A stretch of 64,000 bases of DNA, taken from NCBI GenBank assembly GCA_020636105.1, contig JACJYL010000001.1, forward strand, positions 62,001 to 126,000. Direction: 5' to 3'. The notes beneath the pieces were generated by a model. That model was not told the origin of the DNA. It saw only the letters and a program-made list of their open reading frames with translations, and did not search any database. The stretch is from Lewinellaceae bacterium (lineage in GTDB: Bacteria > Bacteroidota > Bacteroidia > Chitinophagales > Saprospiraceae). The position numbers and the translations under genes were made by a program. Positions 53,830 to 62,985 of the stretch are shown here, one piece after another (the first letter of the stretch is position 1; each line of letters starts with the position of its first letter).

Positions 53830-56800
53830 TTAGCGAAGCAAGGTTATTTCTCCGGATTCTTCCAGTTCATCGCCATTTAAAACGTAAATGGTCGTATAGA
53901 TGTAAACATCTGACTGAGCTGGTTCGCCCTTATAAGTTCCATCCCATGCTTCGTCAGTGGTGGTTTCGAAAACCATTTGTCCCCAACGGTTATAAACGCG
54001 TACAGATTTTACCTGTACACCATCTGTATGATAAATCTTGAAGACATCATTGTAATCATCCCCATTGGGGGTGAATACATTGGGGATTCGAAGTGCTGAG
54101 AACAAGACAAGTACATCTGTTTCGTCCATTCTCTCACAACCGTCCACTGAAGTAACTGTCACGCTGAAGGTTTGATAAATTTCAGCATTATCGTCGCCGG
54201 GAATATTGGTGGCTGTGAAGGTCGGTACTGTTGAAGTACCTAACGACTGGCCATTCATGAACCATTCATAGGCAGCACCGGCAGCCAGTGGAGGATCTGA
54301 TTCGATATTGGCGGTTAACAATGTGGCCCCTCCGATGTAAACTGTATCAGGCTCAGCAGTTAAAGAAACGCTGAAATTGTTCCCTACAACACTGATGGTC
54401 GCCGTTTCCGTAAGGGTTCCACAATCATCTCCATAGGAATAGCTTAGGGTTACCTCCGTAGTGGCGGCCAGGTCCGGGATCACAAGCGGGTTGCCGGTCT
54501 GGGTTACCCCGTTGTAACTCCACTCGAAAATTTCAGGAATTCCACCAGGCAGATCAGAAACAGCCTCAAGTACGGCCTCGTCTCCCAGACAGATCTGGAT
54601 ATCATTCAGAGTGAGCGTAGGTTCTTCCACCACGGTGAGCGTCACACTTTCTTCAACCGTACCACATTCATTGTCTGCCGCAAGATCATAGGTTGTCGTC
54701 ATATTGGGATTCACCTCATACATGGCATCGGAAACGTTGACATTCGGATCATCAGGGGAGGTCCAATTGTAACCGACACCTGCTTGAACGTTTCCGTTGT
54801 ATAATTGAATAGGCGTGTTATCCGACTCACAAATCGTCAGGTCGTCGATTACCGAAATGATAGGTAATTGAGTGACATTGACGGTTACGGAAGTGGAGGA
54901 AGGACAAGCGTCATCGCTGGTTGCCGTATAAGTCGTCACACCGGTCGGGCTCACCACCGGATCCAGACAGCCATTGCAGACTTCCGGACTCCATTCAATC
55001 CCGCCCTCTCCATCATAGGAAAGCATCAGTTGCAACTGATCTCCTGCGCAGATGGTTGGGTTCTCAGGCGTAATGCTCATATTTGGCGGTTGCTGGACAT
55101 TGATGAGAATGGAAGCTGTGTCCAGACAGGCATTATTATGGGTCACTCTCTGGTACAGGAAGCTATCCTGTGTAATAAATACCATATTCCACAATGAATC
55201 AGGTGTCTGGTAGCCAAGACCATTTAACCATTCCAATTGAATATCCGGAAAATCCGACGGTTCATAAGTCGGGGAAATAAGCGTTACAATTTCACCGGGG
55301 CAGTAAGGATCCTTTTCAGGGATGGCAATGAGGGTTGAATTCGGGAGAGAATCCACCCGAACCAATACGGAGTCAAATACCATACATGCCCCTACCTGGT
55401 AGGCCGTGAAATAAGCAGTCGTCAATTGAGGGGTAACGGTAACGGACAGCACATCACTGACTGAAACACTGTTATCACTGGAAGTCCAGACAACATTGTC
55501 TGGCGTGCCCAGACTGGTGATGGCATTGATGTCGATGGTTTCTCCCAGACAGAGGAAAGTGGTATCCGGATTGGTAATGGCTATGTCTGCCGGTAAAACG
55601 GTTACCGTCACCTGCGCGGTATCCCGGCACGCTTCGTTGGCGCTTATGGCAATAAGCTGATAAGTAGTGGTGATATCCGGGGTGCCAATAGGTGTCGGAC
55701 TCAACGGATCATCAATCGCTTCGGCCGGTGTCCACGAATAAGTAGTGGTTCCCAGTTGGTCTAGGTAGGCCAGTTGTACACTGTAATTTTCACATATAGT
55801 GGTATCCTCGGCCATCACAGGGAACGTGAACGGAGATACGCTGATAGATACCGTATCACTGACAGCACAGCCATAGAGATTTACGGTAGCAATATAATTT
55901 GTAGGAACCAAAGGATCAACCGTTACAAGAGATCCGTTGGGGTCATCAATATTGTTGGTCGGAGTCCAGAATAGCCCGGTATGGTTTACGTTATCAGCAA
56001 CTTCAAGAGTAACGTTATCTCCCTGACAAATAGCCACAGGATCCAGGGCGTTGATTTGGATTTCAGGATCAATAATCTGGAGATAGATTGAATCCTCTGC
56101 AGAACATATCCCCACATTACCTACCACATTTACCCACATGCTTTGAGTAGGAGTGACCGTAGGGTTTTCAGACTGCGCATCACTAAAAACAGCTACCGGA
56201 GTCCAGAAATAGGTTGCCGCACCTGTTACGCCCAGGGAAGCATTACTGCCCTGGCAAACAAAAGTGGTATCCTGTCCCGGGATAATATTTACAGAAAGTG
56301 CGTCGTGTAATTCAACGGCAACACTGGTCAATTCGATCAAACCACAGCCAAAATCACTGGTCAGTGATATTTGAATGATTTCAATAGGTTCTACCTCAAG
56401 GTCAGAAAGCACAGTGATTGGGAAGGATAATTCAGTTACCCCCGGAGGGAAAACGATCGTTTCCGGGATGTCAAGTAAATAATCAACACCCAGTTCAGCG
56501 GTTCCCAGTCCTCCAATAACTACATTGTATGAAACGGTATCTGCCTGGGGAGAACTCAGTGTGATGACCAGGTCATCCGGTTGGTTGGTACAATCTTCAA
56601 TGAGGTAATCAATACCCGAATTGAAGTTTATCGCCATATTGGGCGCCCCTCCCTTTAATTCAGAGATAAACACCCCTGAATCCCATGCGGTATCCCCCCT
56701 GTCGGCAATAGCCAGCTTCAGGTGGTAAGTATTGCAAGGAATTACTTCGGAACGAGCAGTAAGGCTCTTTTTAACACCAAGGTAATCAGAAGTCAACCCA

Positions 56801-58308
56801 TCATACTGGACACTTTGCCCACCGGTATTGTCGCGGTAGTATTGCCAGTTGACCAGGTTGTTTACACTGTTGATCTCAACGAATGTATTGTTGCCATCAG
56901 GCAGCACAGCAATATTTTGCTGGTTATTTATGTTAGGATCTCCCGCGATACCTGGTCCTGAGATCAGGAAGGCGAAGATATCATTAAACTGGTTGACGAA
57001 TTCGGGGTATTCTTCCGAGCCAAAGACGTATTCAAAAACGAGTTCGTCCGTCGCCACAAAAACATCCATTTCGATGATACAGGCGTTGTTGGACAAATCT
57101 CCGTCCCCGAAAGTAATGGAAAGGTAGTCGAGATCGGCATCCCCAGGGAATCCGTTGTTGCTGTTGAAGTTTCCTCCACCGCCATCATCATTAGGGCCTA
57201 CTGCCCAGTTAAGATCTCCGCTGGTGAGCAGGAGTCCTCTGTCCAGGCCAAGGTTTGAGTTGTCACCCGTTTCAAAAATACCATAAGCCCCCTGAGCACA
57301 ATTCACATCTGTAATGGTCACAGTGGTTTGTGGCGTCGTAATAAAGTCGAGTATTTGTTCTTCTGTGATACCGCTTTCCACGGTGATCGGGTTGACTGCT
57401 TCACAAGGCTGGTTGGAACATTGCCAGGATCCTCCCCAACCTTCAAAAGCGTTACTGCCATCCGAGATGAATTGAACGGTCATACAGCCACTGGAGGCTT
57501 GAACCATATAACAAACACCGCCGCCGCCGCCATCGAAACCATCACCAGCCAGGTTGGCGATTACTGCACCCGGATCCGCTTCGTCGCTATCATAAAAAAT
57601 GAGCTGGTCGGTAACCCCGAAATCTGAAACTTCAATATTGTAGTAATCAAGCGTAAATAATATACATGAATTCGGCTGATCAGGACATATGGTAAAAGTA
57701 TAATTTTCATTGTTGCCGTAATCCCCGTCGGGGCCTCCGGAATCGAATAGTTCACCCGAACAAAGCGTTGATCCTCCTTCGTCAATGGTATTCACCGGCT
57801 CCAGTTCATCAACGCAGAGGCGGAAATCCCCCCAGTTGGGTGTGGCCGAAGCTGAATAATCATTGATCCGGATGAAATACTGGATATTGGGGGTTAGTCC
57901 GAGTACATCCAGTTCGAGGTAGGTTTCATTCAAACCGGCAGAAATACAGGCTATTTCTGACAGACCATCAAAGGTACAATCGCCACGATAGAGAGCTATC
58001 TGCGGATTGAGAATGGAGTTGCCATTGTCGGTAGCTCCTTCCAGGTAAATGGTATAATCAAAAATGGTATCACTCGTGGTGAACATAAACCAGACGTCGT
58101 TTTGGACGGTGCCGCCATTAAAACAGTTAGGGATATTTCCGAAACCAATATTACTGGCCGTGGCATTCACATTATTATAGATCATATCGTTGGGGCAGGT
58201 AGGAGGTACCCCGAGATCAATAATTCCATCACAATTATCGTTGACAGGCTGAGCCGTGGCAAGGATTGCGGAATAGAGCAGGAAAAATAAAAAGTATAAA
58301 CGCTTCAT
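53830..58308 (-). CDS. Large secreted protein with choice-of-anchor L domain, Ig-like repeats and T9SS type B signal
   Basis: A 1492-residue exported protein. Signal peptide 1-19 (ATAQ). Residues ~20-170 resemble a bacterial pre-peptidase C-terminal-like domain (NDNCDGIIDLG start), ~175-305 a CUB-like domain (YGNNENYTFTICPDQP, FISDGSNAFEGWGGSW), ~315-565 a choice-of-anchor L domain (TSGDLNWAVGPND, EFVFGSEEYPEFVNQFNDIFAFLISGPG-like). A Calx-beta-like stretch follows (SYNVVIGGLGTAELGVDY), then about eight Ig/PKD-like modules of ~75-100 residues with repeated TLCxGDxVTL-type strands. The last ~85 residues (IPNVFTPNGDDYNDVF, VYNRWGQMVFE, DGTYKGEPAQSDVYIY) are the gliding-motility-associated (CHU_C) type B sorting domain. 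It is expected on the cell surface, perhaps as an adhesin. Confidence 0.88.
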   Translation of the reverse strand: MKRLYFLFFLLYSAILATAQPVNDNCDGIIDLGVPPTCPNDMIYNNVNATASNIGFGNIPNCFNGGTVQNDVWFMFTTSDTIFDYTIYLEGATDNGNSILNPQIALYRGDCTFDGLSEIACISAGLNETYLELDVLGLTPNIQYFIRINDYSASATPNWGDFRLCVDELEPVNTIDEGGSTLCSGELFDSGGPDGDYGNNENYTFTICPDQPNSCILFTLDYYNIEVSDFGVTDQLIFYDSDEADPGAVIANLAGDGFDGGGGGVCYMVQASSGCMTVQFISDGSNAFEGWGGSWQCSNQPCEAVNPITVESGITEEQILDFITTPQTTVTITDVNCAQGAYGIFETGDNSNLGLDRGLLLTSGDLNWAVGPNDDGGGGNFNSNNGFPGDADLDYLSITFGDGDLSNNACIIEMDVFVATDELVFEYVFGSEEYPEFVNQFNDIFAFLISGPGIAGDPNINNQQNIAVLPDGNNTFVEINSVNNLVNWQYYRDNTGGQSVQYDGLTSDYLGVKKSLTARSEVIPCNTYHLKLAIADRGDTAWDSGVFISELKGGAPNMAINFNSGIDYLIEDCTNQPDDLVITLSSPQADTVSYNVVIGGLGTAELGVDYLLDIPETIVFPPGVTELSFPITVLSDLEVEPIEIIQISLTSDFGCGLIELTSVAVELHDALSVNIIPGQDTTFVCQGSNASLGVTGAATYFWTPVAVFSDAQSENPTVTPTQSMWVNVVGNVGICSAEDSIYLQIIDPEIQINALDPVAICQGDNVTLEVADNVNHTGLFWTPTNNIDDPNGSLVTVDPLVPTNYIATVNLYGCAVSDTVSISVSPFTFPVMAEDTTICENYSVQLAYLDQLGTTTYSWTPAEAIDDPLSPTPIGTPDITTTYQLIAISANEACRDTAQVTVTVLPADIAITNPDTTFLCLGETIDINAITSLGTPDNVVWTSSDNSVSVSDVLSVTVTPQLTTAYFTAYQVGACMVFDSVLVRVDSLPNSTLIAIPEKDPYCPGEIVTLISPTYEPSDFPDIQLEWLNGLGYQTPDSLWNMVFITQDSFLYQRVTHNNACLDTASILINVQQPPNMSITPENPTICAGDQLQLMLSYDGEGGIEWSPEVCNGCLDPVVSPTGVTTYTATSDDACPSSTSVTVNVTQLPIISVIDDLTICESDNTPIQLYNGNVQAGVGYNWTSPDDPNVNVSDAMYEVNPNMTTTYDLAADNECGTVEESVTLTVVEEPTLTLNDIQICLGDEAVLEAVSDLPGGIPEIFEWSYNGVTQTGNPLVIPDLAATTEVTLSYSYGDDCGTLTETATISVVGNNFSVSLTAEPDTVYIGGATLLTANIESDPPLAAGAAYEWFMNGQSLGTSTVPTFTATNIPGDDNAEIYQTFSVTVTSVDGCERMDETDVLVLFSALRIPNVFTPNGDDYNDVFKIYHTDGVQVKSVRVYNRWGQMVFETTTDEAWDGTYKGEPAQSDVYIYTTIYVLNGDELEESGEITLLR

Positions 58309-58397
58309 ATTTCGTGTAATTAATTTTTTCGTGCTAAAAATAAGTTTCTTTTTTGTTATTACGCAGGAGAATCAAAAATTTGATGTCGTAAAATTGC

Positions 58398-58405
58398 CAA
58401 ATTTA
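58398..58405 (-). promoter_or_regulatory. Bacteroidota -7 box (TAAATTTG) of the large T9SS protein gene
   Basis: The minus strand reads TAAATTTG, an exact TAnnTTTG, 90 nt before the ATG at 58308; the leader would be about 80 nt. No -33 element is clear. Confidence 0.35.
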
Positions 58406-58490
58406 TACTTGTAGATAACTTTTATTCTAATTGCGTCCTTTTGCTTGGAAGAATTGGCTTTTCAGGAGGTTATTAAAAGGGGCGTATATA

Positions 58491-58895
58491 TTAAGACTTA
58501 CATTTTCGAAGGGCCTCTTGAACGTCCTTGATTTTCACATATCCAAAATCATTGCCCCAGGCCTGGTTAATGAAATTGATGATATTGGTTAATTCGGCAT
58601 CGGTCAAATTAGGAATGGGCAGCATTGCTTCACTATATACCTTGTCACCATACCGGAGAGTATCTTTTAGCCCATTGGTAATGATACAGGCAATCCCCGC
58701 TCTATTTTCTGCAAGATAGTTAAAACCTGCCAGCGGGGGGATCAGTGACTGAAGCCCTTGACCATGCTCCATATGGCAACCGGAACAATGATTTTTATAA
58801 AGCATTTCACCTTGCTTGAAAGTATTTCCTTCACAGCTGTTGATCAAAAGTGAGATAGCGGTGAAAAAAGCCAGTTGAATTAATTTCAGTTGCAT
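58491..58895 (-). CDS. Class I cytochrome c lipoprotein
   Basis: A 134-residue mono-heme cytochrome c. The N-terminal signal has a lipobox (LLINSCEG, Cys near residue 21), so it is membrane-anchored in the periplasm. The heme site is CSGCH (near residues 37-41), and the distal Met ligand is probably in EAMLPIPNLTDAEL (near 90). Such small cytochromes pass electrons to terminal oxidases or reductases; the partner is not visible. It is the third gene of a tight minus-strand run (mlaD-like, purK, cytochrome c; gaps of 12 and 18 nt), although the functions seem unrelated. Confidence 0.9.
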   Translation of the reverse strand: MQLKLIQLAFFTAISLLINSCEGNTFKQGEMLYKNHCSGCHMEHGQGLQSLIPPLAGFNYLAENRAGIACIITNGLKDTLRYGDKVYSEAMLPIPNLTDAELTNIINFINQAWGNDFGYVKIKDVQEALRKCKS

Positions 58896-58913
58896 GGTAA
58901 AACAAATTTTGGT

Positions 58914-60068
58914 TCAGGCAATGATCTGAAGTGTTTTTTTGACGGCTTCGGCCTTTTCCAAAGCGGTTTCCAAATTGTCGTCCAAAATAGTGGCATGCCC
59001 CATTTTTCGAAACGGTTTGGTCATTGCTTTGCCGTAAAGGTGGAGGTTTACTCCTTCCATAGCCAGGCATTTTTCCAAACCGTCATAAATGGCCGGCCCT
59101 GAAAAATGATCCTTTCCCAGTAGGTTTAGCATTACGGCTGGCGATTTAATTTTTGTGCTTCCCAAAGGTAGACCTAAAATGCCCCGCAAATGCTGCTCGA
59201 ACTGTGAAGTATAACAACTATCGATGGTATGATGCCCGCTGTTGTGGGGGCGTGGAGCCACTTCGTTGATCAATAATTCTCCTTTTTTGGTGAGGAAAAA
59301 TTCAATCGCCAGCAATCCGCAAATATTAAAAGCATTGATGAGAGACGCGGCCATTTTTTCGGCAGCTTCTTCAATGGATGGATCAATCCTGGCCGGGCAA
59401 AGCAGGTATTCCACAAGGTTAGCCTGTGGGTTGAAGGTCATTTCAACGGCAGTGAAGGCTTTTGTTTCTCCGGATTCGTTCCGGGCTACAATGATGGCAA
59501 GTTCTTTGTCGATGTCGACAAGATCTTCCACCAGGCTTTCTCCTTGTAACAATTCCGGCAGGTCGGAAAGGGAGGAAACCACCTTAACTCCTTTGCCATC
59601 ATAACCTTCCCGACACAGTTTTTGAACAAACGGGAGGCTTATGTCTCCTTCCTGAACCGCATCTTTGATGGCCTCAGCGGAGGGATAAAGCCTGAAGGAA
59701 GAGGTTGGGAATCCATTGTCGTGGTAAAATTGCTTCTGGAGCCCTTTGTCTTTTATGATATTGAGACTCGTCGGATCGGGATGAACTTGCACCCCTTCCT
59801 GTTGTAAACGAATGAGCGCCTCTGTATTGACATGTTCGATTTCAATGGTGACGACATCTTTGTCCTTGCCGAACTGGTACACATCGTCATAGTTGTTGAA
59901 GTCTCCCTCCGTAAACCCATGTACATAAGGGCCTGCTGGAAAATTGGCGCTTTTATCCAAAGCATAAATCGGAATATGCATGGGACCTGCATCCAATGCG
60001 AGCATTTTACCTAATTGTCCCCCGCCAATAATGCCAACCCTTGTGTTGGTTATTGATTTTTTTTCCAT
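58914..60068 (-). CDS. purK: 5-(carboxyamino)imidazole ribonucleotide synthase PurK
   Basis: A 384-residue ATP-grasp enzyme that uses ATP and bicarbonate to carboxylate AIR to N5-CAIR in purine synthesis; PurE then rearranges the product. N-terminal VGIIGGGQLGKMLALDA, TIEIEHVNTEAL (near 75), central ATP-grasp loops with EGYDGKGVKVV (near 152), and EVAPRPHNSGHHTIDSCYTSQFEQHLR (near 270) matched in part as EVAPRPHNSGHHTID, match the family from start to end. No PurE lies next to it in this window; the cytochrome c gene follows 18 nt later and the MCE gene is 12 nt upstream. Confidence 0.95.
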   Translation of the reverse strand: MEKKSITNTRVGIIGGGQLGKMLALDAGPMHIPIYALDKSANFPAGPYVHGFTEGDFNNYDDVYQFGKDKDVVTIEIEHVNTEALIRLQQEGVQVHPDPTSLNIIKDKGLQKQFYHDNGFPTSSFRLYPSAEAIKDAVQEGDISLPFVQKLCREGYDGKGVKVVSSLSDLPELLQGESLVEDLVDIDKELAIIVARNESGETKAFTAVEMTFNPQANLVEYLLCPARIDPSIEEAAEKMAASLINAFNICGLLAIEFFLTKKGELLINEVAPRPHNSGHHTIDSCYTSQFEQHLRGILGLPLGSTKIKSPAVMLNLLGKDHFSGPAIYDGLEKCLAMEGVNLHLYGKAMTKPFRKMGHATILDDNLETALEKAEAVKKTLQIIA

Positions 60069-60080
60069 GAATGCTGCTAC

Positions 60081-61106
60081 TTAATTTGAAGCGTCCTGCT
60101 TATCGTACTTATCTACTTTCTTTTTGCTTTTTAGCGGCATGTAACGATAAGGTTTATTTTGGAAGTCGGTGACCAAAGAGTCGATTTGCCTGCTCATGCT
60201 GTTGAGGTTGTTGTAAAGTGCATCATCCTTGAGCAGCTTTCCTAAAGAGCCCTCGCCTTTGTTGGCTGATTCCATCATCTGAGACAATCCACCGAGGGTG
60301 TTGTCGGCAGAGGTAAGGGTAGCTTTCAGGCTCGTAATGGCGGCTTTAACTTCCTTGAGTGTGTTTTCAATGTCACCATCGGCCAGCTGCTTGGTGAGTT
60401 TGTCTGCATTGTCGACGATATTTCCGATACTTCCTTTTTTACTGTCCAGTTCTTTGGTCAGGGATTCAATATTAGCAAGGGACTGGCTAATGTCCCCTGA
60501 AGACCTTCTCATTAAATTATCGAGCTGGCTCGTGCCTGAATTCAGGTTGGCCATGGTTTGTTTTAGATCATTCATCATTTCCGCAAGGCCGCTGTCGCTG
60601 TCGGTAAACAAGGCCTTATTCAGAGAATCCACCAGGGATTTCATTTCTGTTTTGATGATATCCATGTATTCTTCCACGACCTGAGGACTTGCCATGGAGG
60701 CCAGTAGGTTTTTAGTCTGGCCGGCCAGGTAACTCCCCGGTTCTGCACAATCATCCCCTGAACAGGGTGCACCGTATTCCATGATAATGGCTTTTGCCCC
60801 CATCATGCTGGTAGCGACAATGACTGCTTTGGTGTTTTTAGGTACCCGGATTCCTTTTTCCATATCCAGGGTTACCAATACGTGCTCCCTGTCGTCGGGG
60901 AGCAGCTCTATGCCGGAGACCACCCCTTTCTGAATACCACTGATGCGCACATGCGTGCCGATTTGGAGACCTTCCACATCTTCATATAACACAAAATACG
61001 AATTGGATTGTTTTAGGACATTTGATCCAAGGATGAATTTATATCCCCAGAATGAAAGCGCAATCGCAACGATTGCGAGAATGCCGATTTTTACTTCTTT
61101 TGCCAT
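60081..61106 (-). CDS. MlaD-like MCE domain protein
   Basis: A 341-residue protein with an N-terminal membrane helix (VKIGILAIVAIALSFWGYKFI) and one MCE domain (~35-125: LYEDVEGLQIGTHVRISGIQKGVV, PKNTKAVIVATSMMGAKAIIMEYG). The rest is helical with heptads (~155-315), as in MlaD/TTG2C-type proteins whose hexamers form a channel for phospholipid transport between the two membranes. MlaE, MlaF and MlaB are not in this window. It starts an apparent operon (with purK and cytochrome c) and follows the amidase gene by 181 nt; an amidase-MCE-lptD neighbourhood is common in Bacteroidota as an envelope cluster (recalled, not checked). Confidence 0.9.
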   Translation of the reverse strand: MAKEVKIGILAIVAIALSFWGYKFILGSNVLKQSNSYFVLYEDVEGLQIGTHVRISGIQKGVVSGIELLPDDREHVLVTLDMEKGIRVPKNTKAVIVATSMMGAKAIIMEYGAPCSGDDCAEPGSYLAGQTKNLLASMASPQVVEEYMDIIKTEMKSLVDSLNKALFTDSDSGLAEMMNDLKQTMANLNSGTSQLDNLMRRSSGDISQSLANIESLTKELDSKKGSIGNIVDNADKLTKQLADGDIENTLKEVKAAITSLKATLTSADNTLGGLSQMMESANKGEGSLGKLLKDDALYNNLNSMSRQIDSLVTDFQNKPYRYMPLKSKKKVDKYDKQDASN

Positions 61107-61138
61107 GCTTATTTTGGTTCATTTTTTTAAAAGACGAG

Positions 61139-61146
61139 CAAAGATA
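61139..61146 (-). promoter_or_regulatory. Bacteroidota -7 box (TATCTTTG) of the MCE-purK-cytochrome operon
   Basis: The minus strand reads TATCTTTG, an exact TAnnTTTG, 32 nt before the ATG at 61106. It supports transcription of the MCE gene separately from the amidase gene. Confidence 0.5.
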
Positions 61147-61286
61147 AATATTCTAAAAGGAAACAGCGCGTTTAACTGGAACAGTGTTGGTTCTTTTTAT
61201 AAATAATTCCATAGATTGAGGATCAACCCCCTGTTTTTGGGTGTTTTTAGGATTTGTTTTTTCGATGACATTAAAAAAATTAGCGC

Positions 61287-62891
61287 TTATTGGATGCCTA
61301 ATTGTTTTTTTGCCTCATCAATAGTAATACGGCTTCCTTTTTGGTAAGCCACCATGAAAGCATCCGAAAAACCTTTGCTCCTGAGATCCATTTTGGCTTC
61401 GAGAGCCTGAGTATAGGTGGAGAAGTTGCGTGCCTGGTATTTATATAAATTATTTTCCTGGATTATTTCGATGAGGTAACCGGTGTTTTGCCAAGGGGAG
61501 GAACTGGTGTTTAATGGGTAGGGTGAAGCTGCCAATTGTACTCTGAAATCAATAACTCCCTCTTTTGGGGCAATGCCCGATTTGGCCGTCACTGCTTCCC
61601 GTGAATCTCTCTTTGAGTAGGTTTCCGGTACAGTGTAAGCCGAAGGTCTGCGGGCGTTGTAATCAAGCCCGGGATAGGTTGCGTAACTGGTTTCGGGTTC
61701 CTGGTTCCTGAAAATTTCTTGAGCGTTAAGTTCTTTTGAAGTGCCCTGATCCGCAGCAGATTTTTCCTGACGAGCTGGTGGATTGTATTCGTAACTTGGC
61801 GATGCATTTATGGTGTAATACACTTCATTTCCGGTTTTATTGGTCTGAATTCCACTTTTATCCATCTGGGGCGCAGAAACTTCCACCGTTGGCGTTTTTA
61901 CTTCAACCACTTCATAGGGCAACCCATTTTCAACAGAGGATTCTATCTCCTTTTTATAATCGGAAAAGGCTTTAAGGATGGCTTCTGCCACCTGGTCCTG
62001 CCCTTGATCTGTATAAAGGTAATTTTCTTCCCTGGTATTGCTCAGGAAGCCTGTTTCGATCAGCACACTGGGCATGGTAGTTTCCTTCAAGACAACAAAT
62101 CCAGCTTGCTTGACCCCGCGACTGTTCCGATTGGTGACTACCGAAAACTGTTGTTCCACTTTTGTGGCAAACTGGATACTTTGTTCCAGGAAGGCATTTT
62201 GGAACATGCTTAGCAATATATGTCCTTCCGGAGAATTAGGATCGTAGTCATAATTTTTTTCGTAATCCGCTTCAAGCAGTATGGCCGCATTCTCTCGCTT
62301 GGCCACATCAAGGTTGTGTTGGGCGGTATGGAGCCCCATGACATAAGTTTCTGTTCCATTGGTTTTACCATTTCCAGGGGGCATGGAATTGCAATGGATC
62401 GAAATGAAGAGGTCAGCATTGTTCCTGTTGGCGATTGCCGCTCTTTTGTGCAAGGGGATGAAAACATCAGAATCTCTTGTGAGAATGACTTTAACCTGCG
62501 GATAATCTTTTTTGATAGCGTCGGCAAGTTTCTTGGCGATAGAAAGTGCAATAGTTTTTTCATGGGATTTTTTACCCAGGCAACCCGGATCGTGCCCGCC
62601 ATGACCGGGATCTATCACTACAGTTTTTATTCCGGAGGAAGAAATTTTGATGCCTGGAAGTGGATTGATTTTTTCCAAAGAAAGGCTGTTGGTCTCTAAG
62701 GGTAGGTTATTTAGGGTCAAATCATTAGCTTTGTGCCCTGACAATGTAATAATCGGAGAATCGTTTTTGATTTTAGGGGAACTGTTTTGAAGTAAATGTG
62801 AAGGAAACGATAAAGAAACGTTAAAATCGACAGCAGGGGCTGCCAAAAAAGACAAAAGAACCGTTTGAATCAGGAATGCAGTTTTGAACAT
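61287..62891 (-). CDS. N-acetylmuramoyl-L-alanine amidase with C-terminal SPOR-like domain
   Basis: A 534-residue Amidase_3 (AmiC-type) zinc hydrolase that cuts the lactyl-alanine bond of peptidoglycan. A signal peptide (ending APA) is followed by VVIDPGHGGHDPGC with the first zinc His, EKTIALSIAKKL with the Glu ligand, and SIHCNSMPPGNGKTNGTETYVMG with the second His; VLIETGFLSN holds the catalytic Glu. Residues ~340-450 are a low-complexity linker, and the C-terminus (~450-534, IDFRVQLAASPYPL to AYQKGSRITIDEAKKQLG) resembles a SPOR domain that binds denuded glycan at the septum. The start is set at the second possible Met (62891) because it gives a normal signal peptide. Confidence 0.92.
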   Translation of the reverse strand: MFKTAFLIQTVLLSFLAAPAVDFNVSLSFPSHLLQNSSPKIKNDSPIITLSGHKANDLTLNNLPLETNSLSLEKINPLPGIKISSSGIKTVVIDPGHGGHDPGCLGKKSHEKTIALSIAKKLADAIKKDYPQVKVILTRDSDVFIPLHKRAAIANRNNADLFISIHCNSMPPGNGKTNGTETYVMGLHTAQHNLDVAKRENAAILLEADYEKNYDYDPNSPEGHILLSMFQNAFLEQSIQFATKVEQQFSVVTNRNSRGVKQAGFVVLKETTMPSVLIETGFLSNTREENYLYTDQGQDQVAEAILKAFSDYKKEIESSVENGLPYEVVEVKTPTVEVSAPQMDKSGIQTNKTGNEVYYTINASPSYEYNPPARQEKSAADQGTSKELNAQEIFRNQEPETSYATYPGLDYNARRPSAYTVPETYSKRDSREAVTAKSGIAPKEGVIDFRVQLAASPYPLNTSSSPWQNTGYLIEIIQENNLYKYQARNFSTYTQALEAKMDLRSKGFSDAFMVAYQKGSRITIDEAKKQLGIQ

Positions 62892-62985
62892 AATATGTTT
62901 TTTGAGACCTTTAAACCAGAGTAATTTATTCGCCAAAAAGTTTAATTGCCCGGCTAACAATTTGCAAAATAAGATAATTCTCTCT

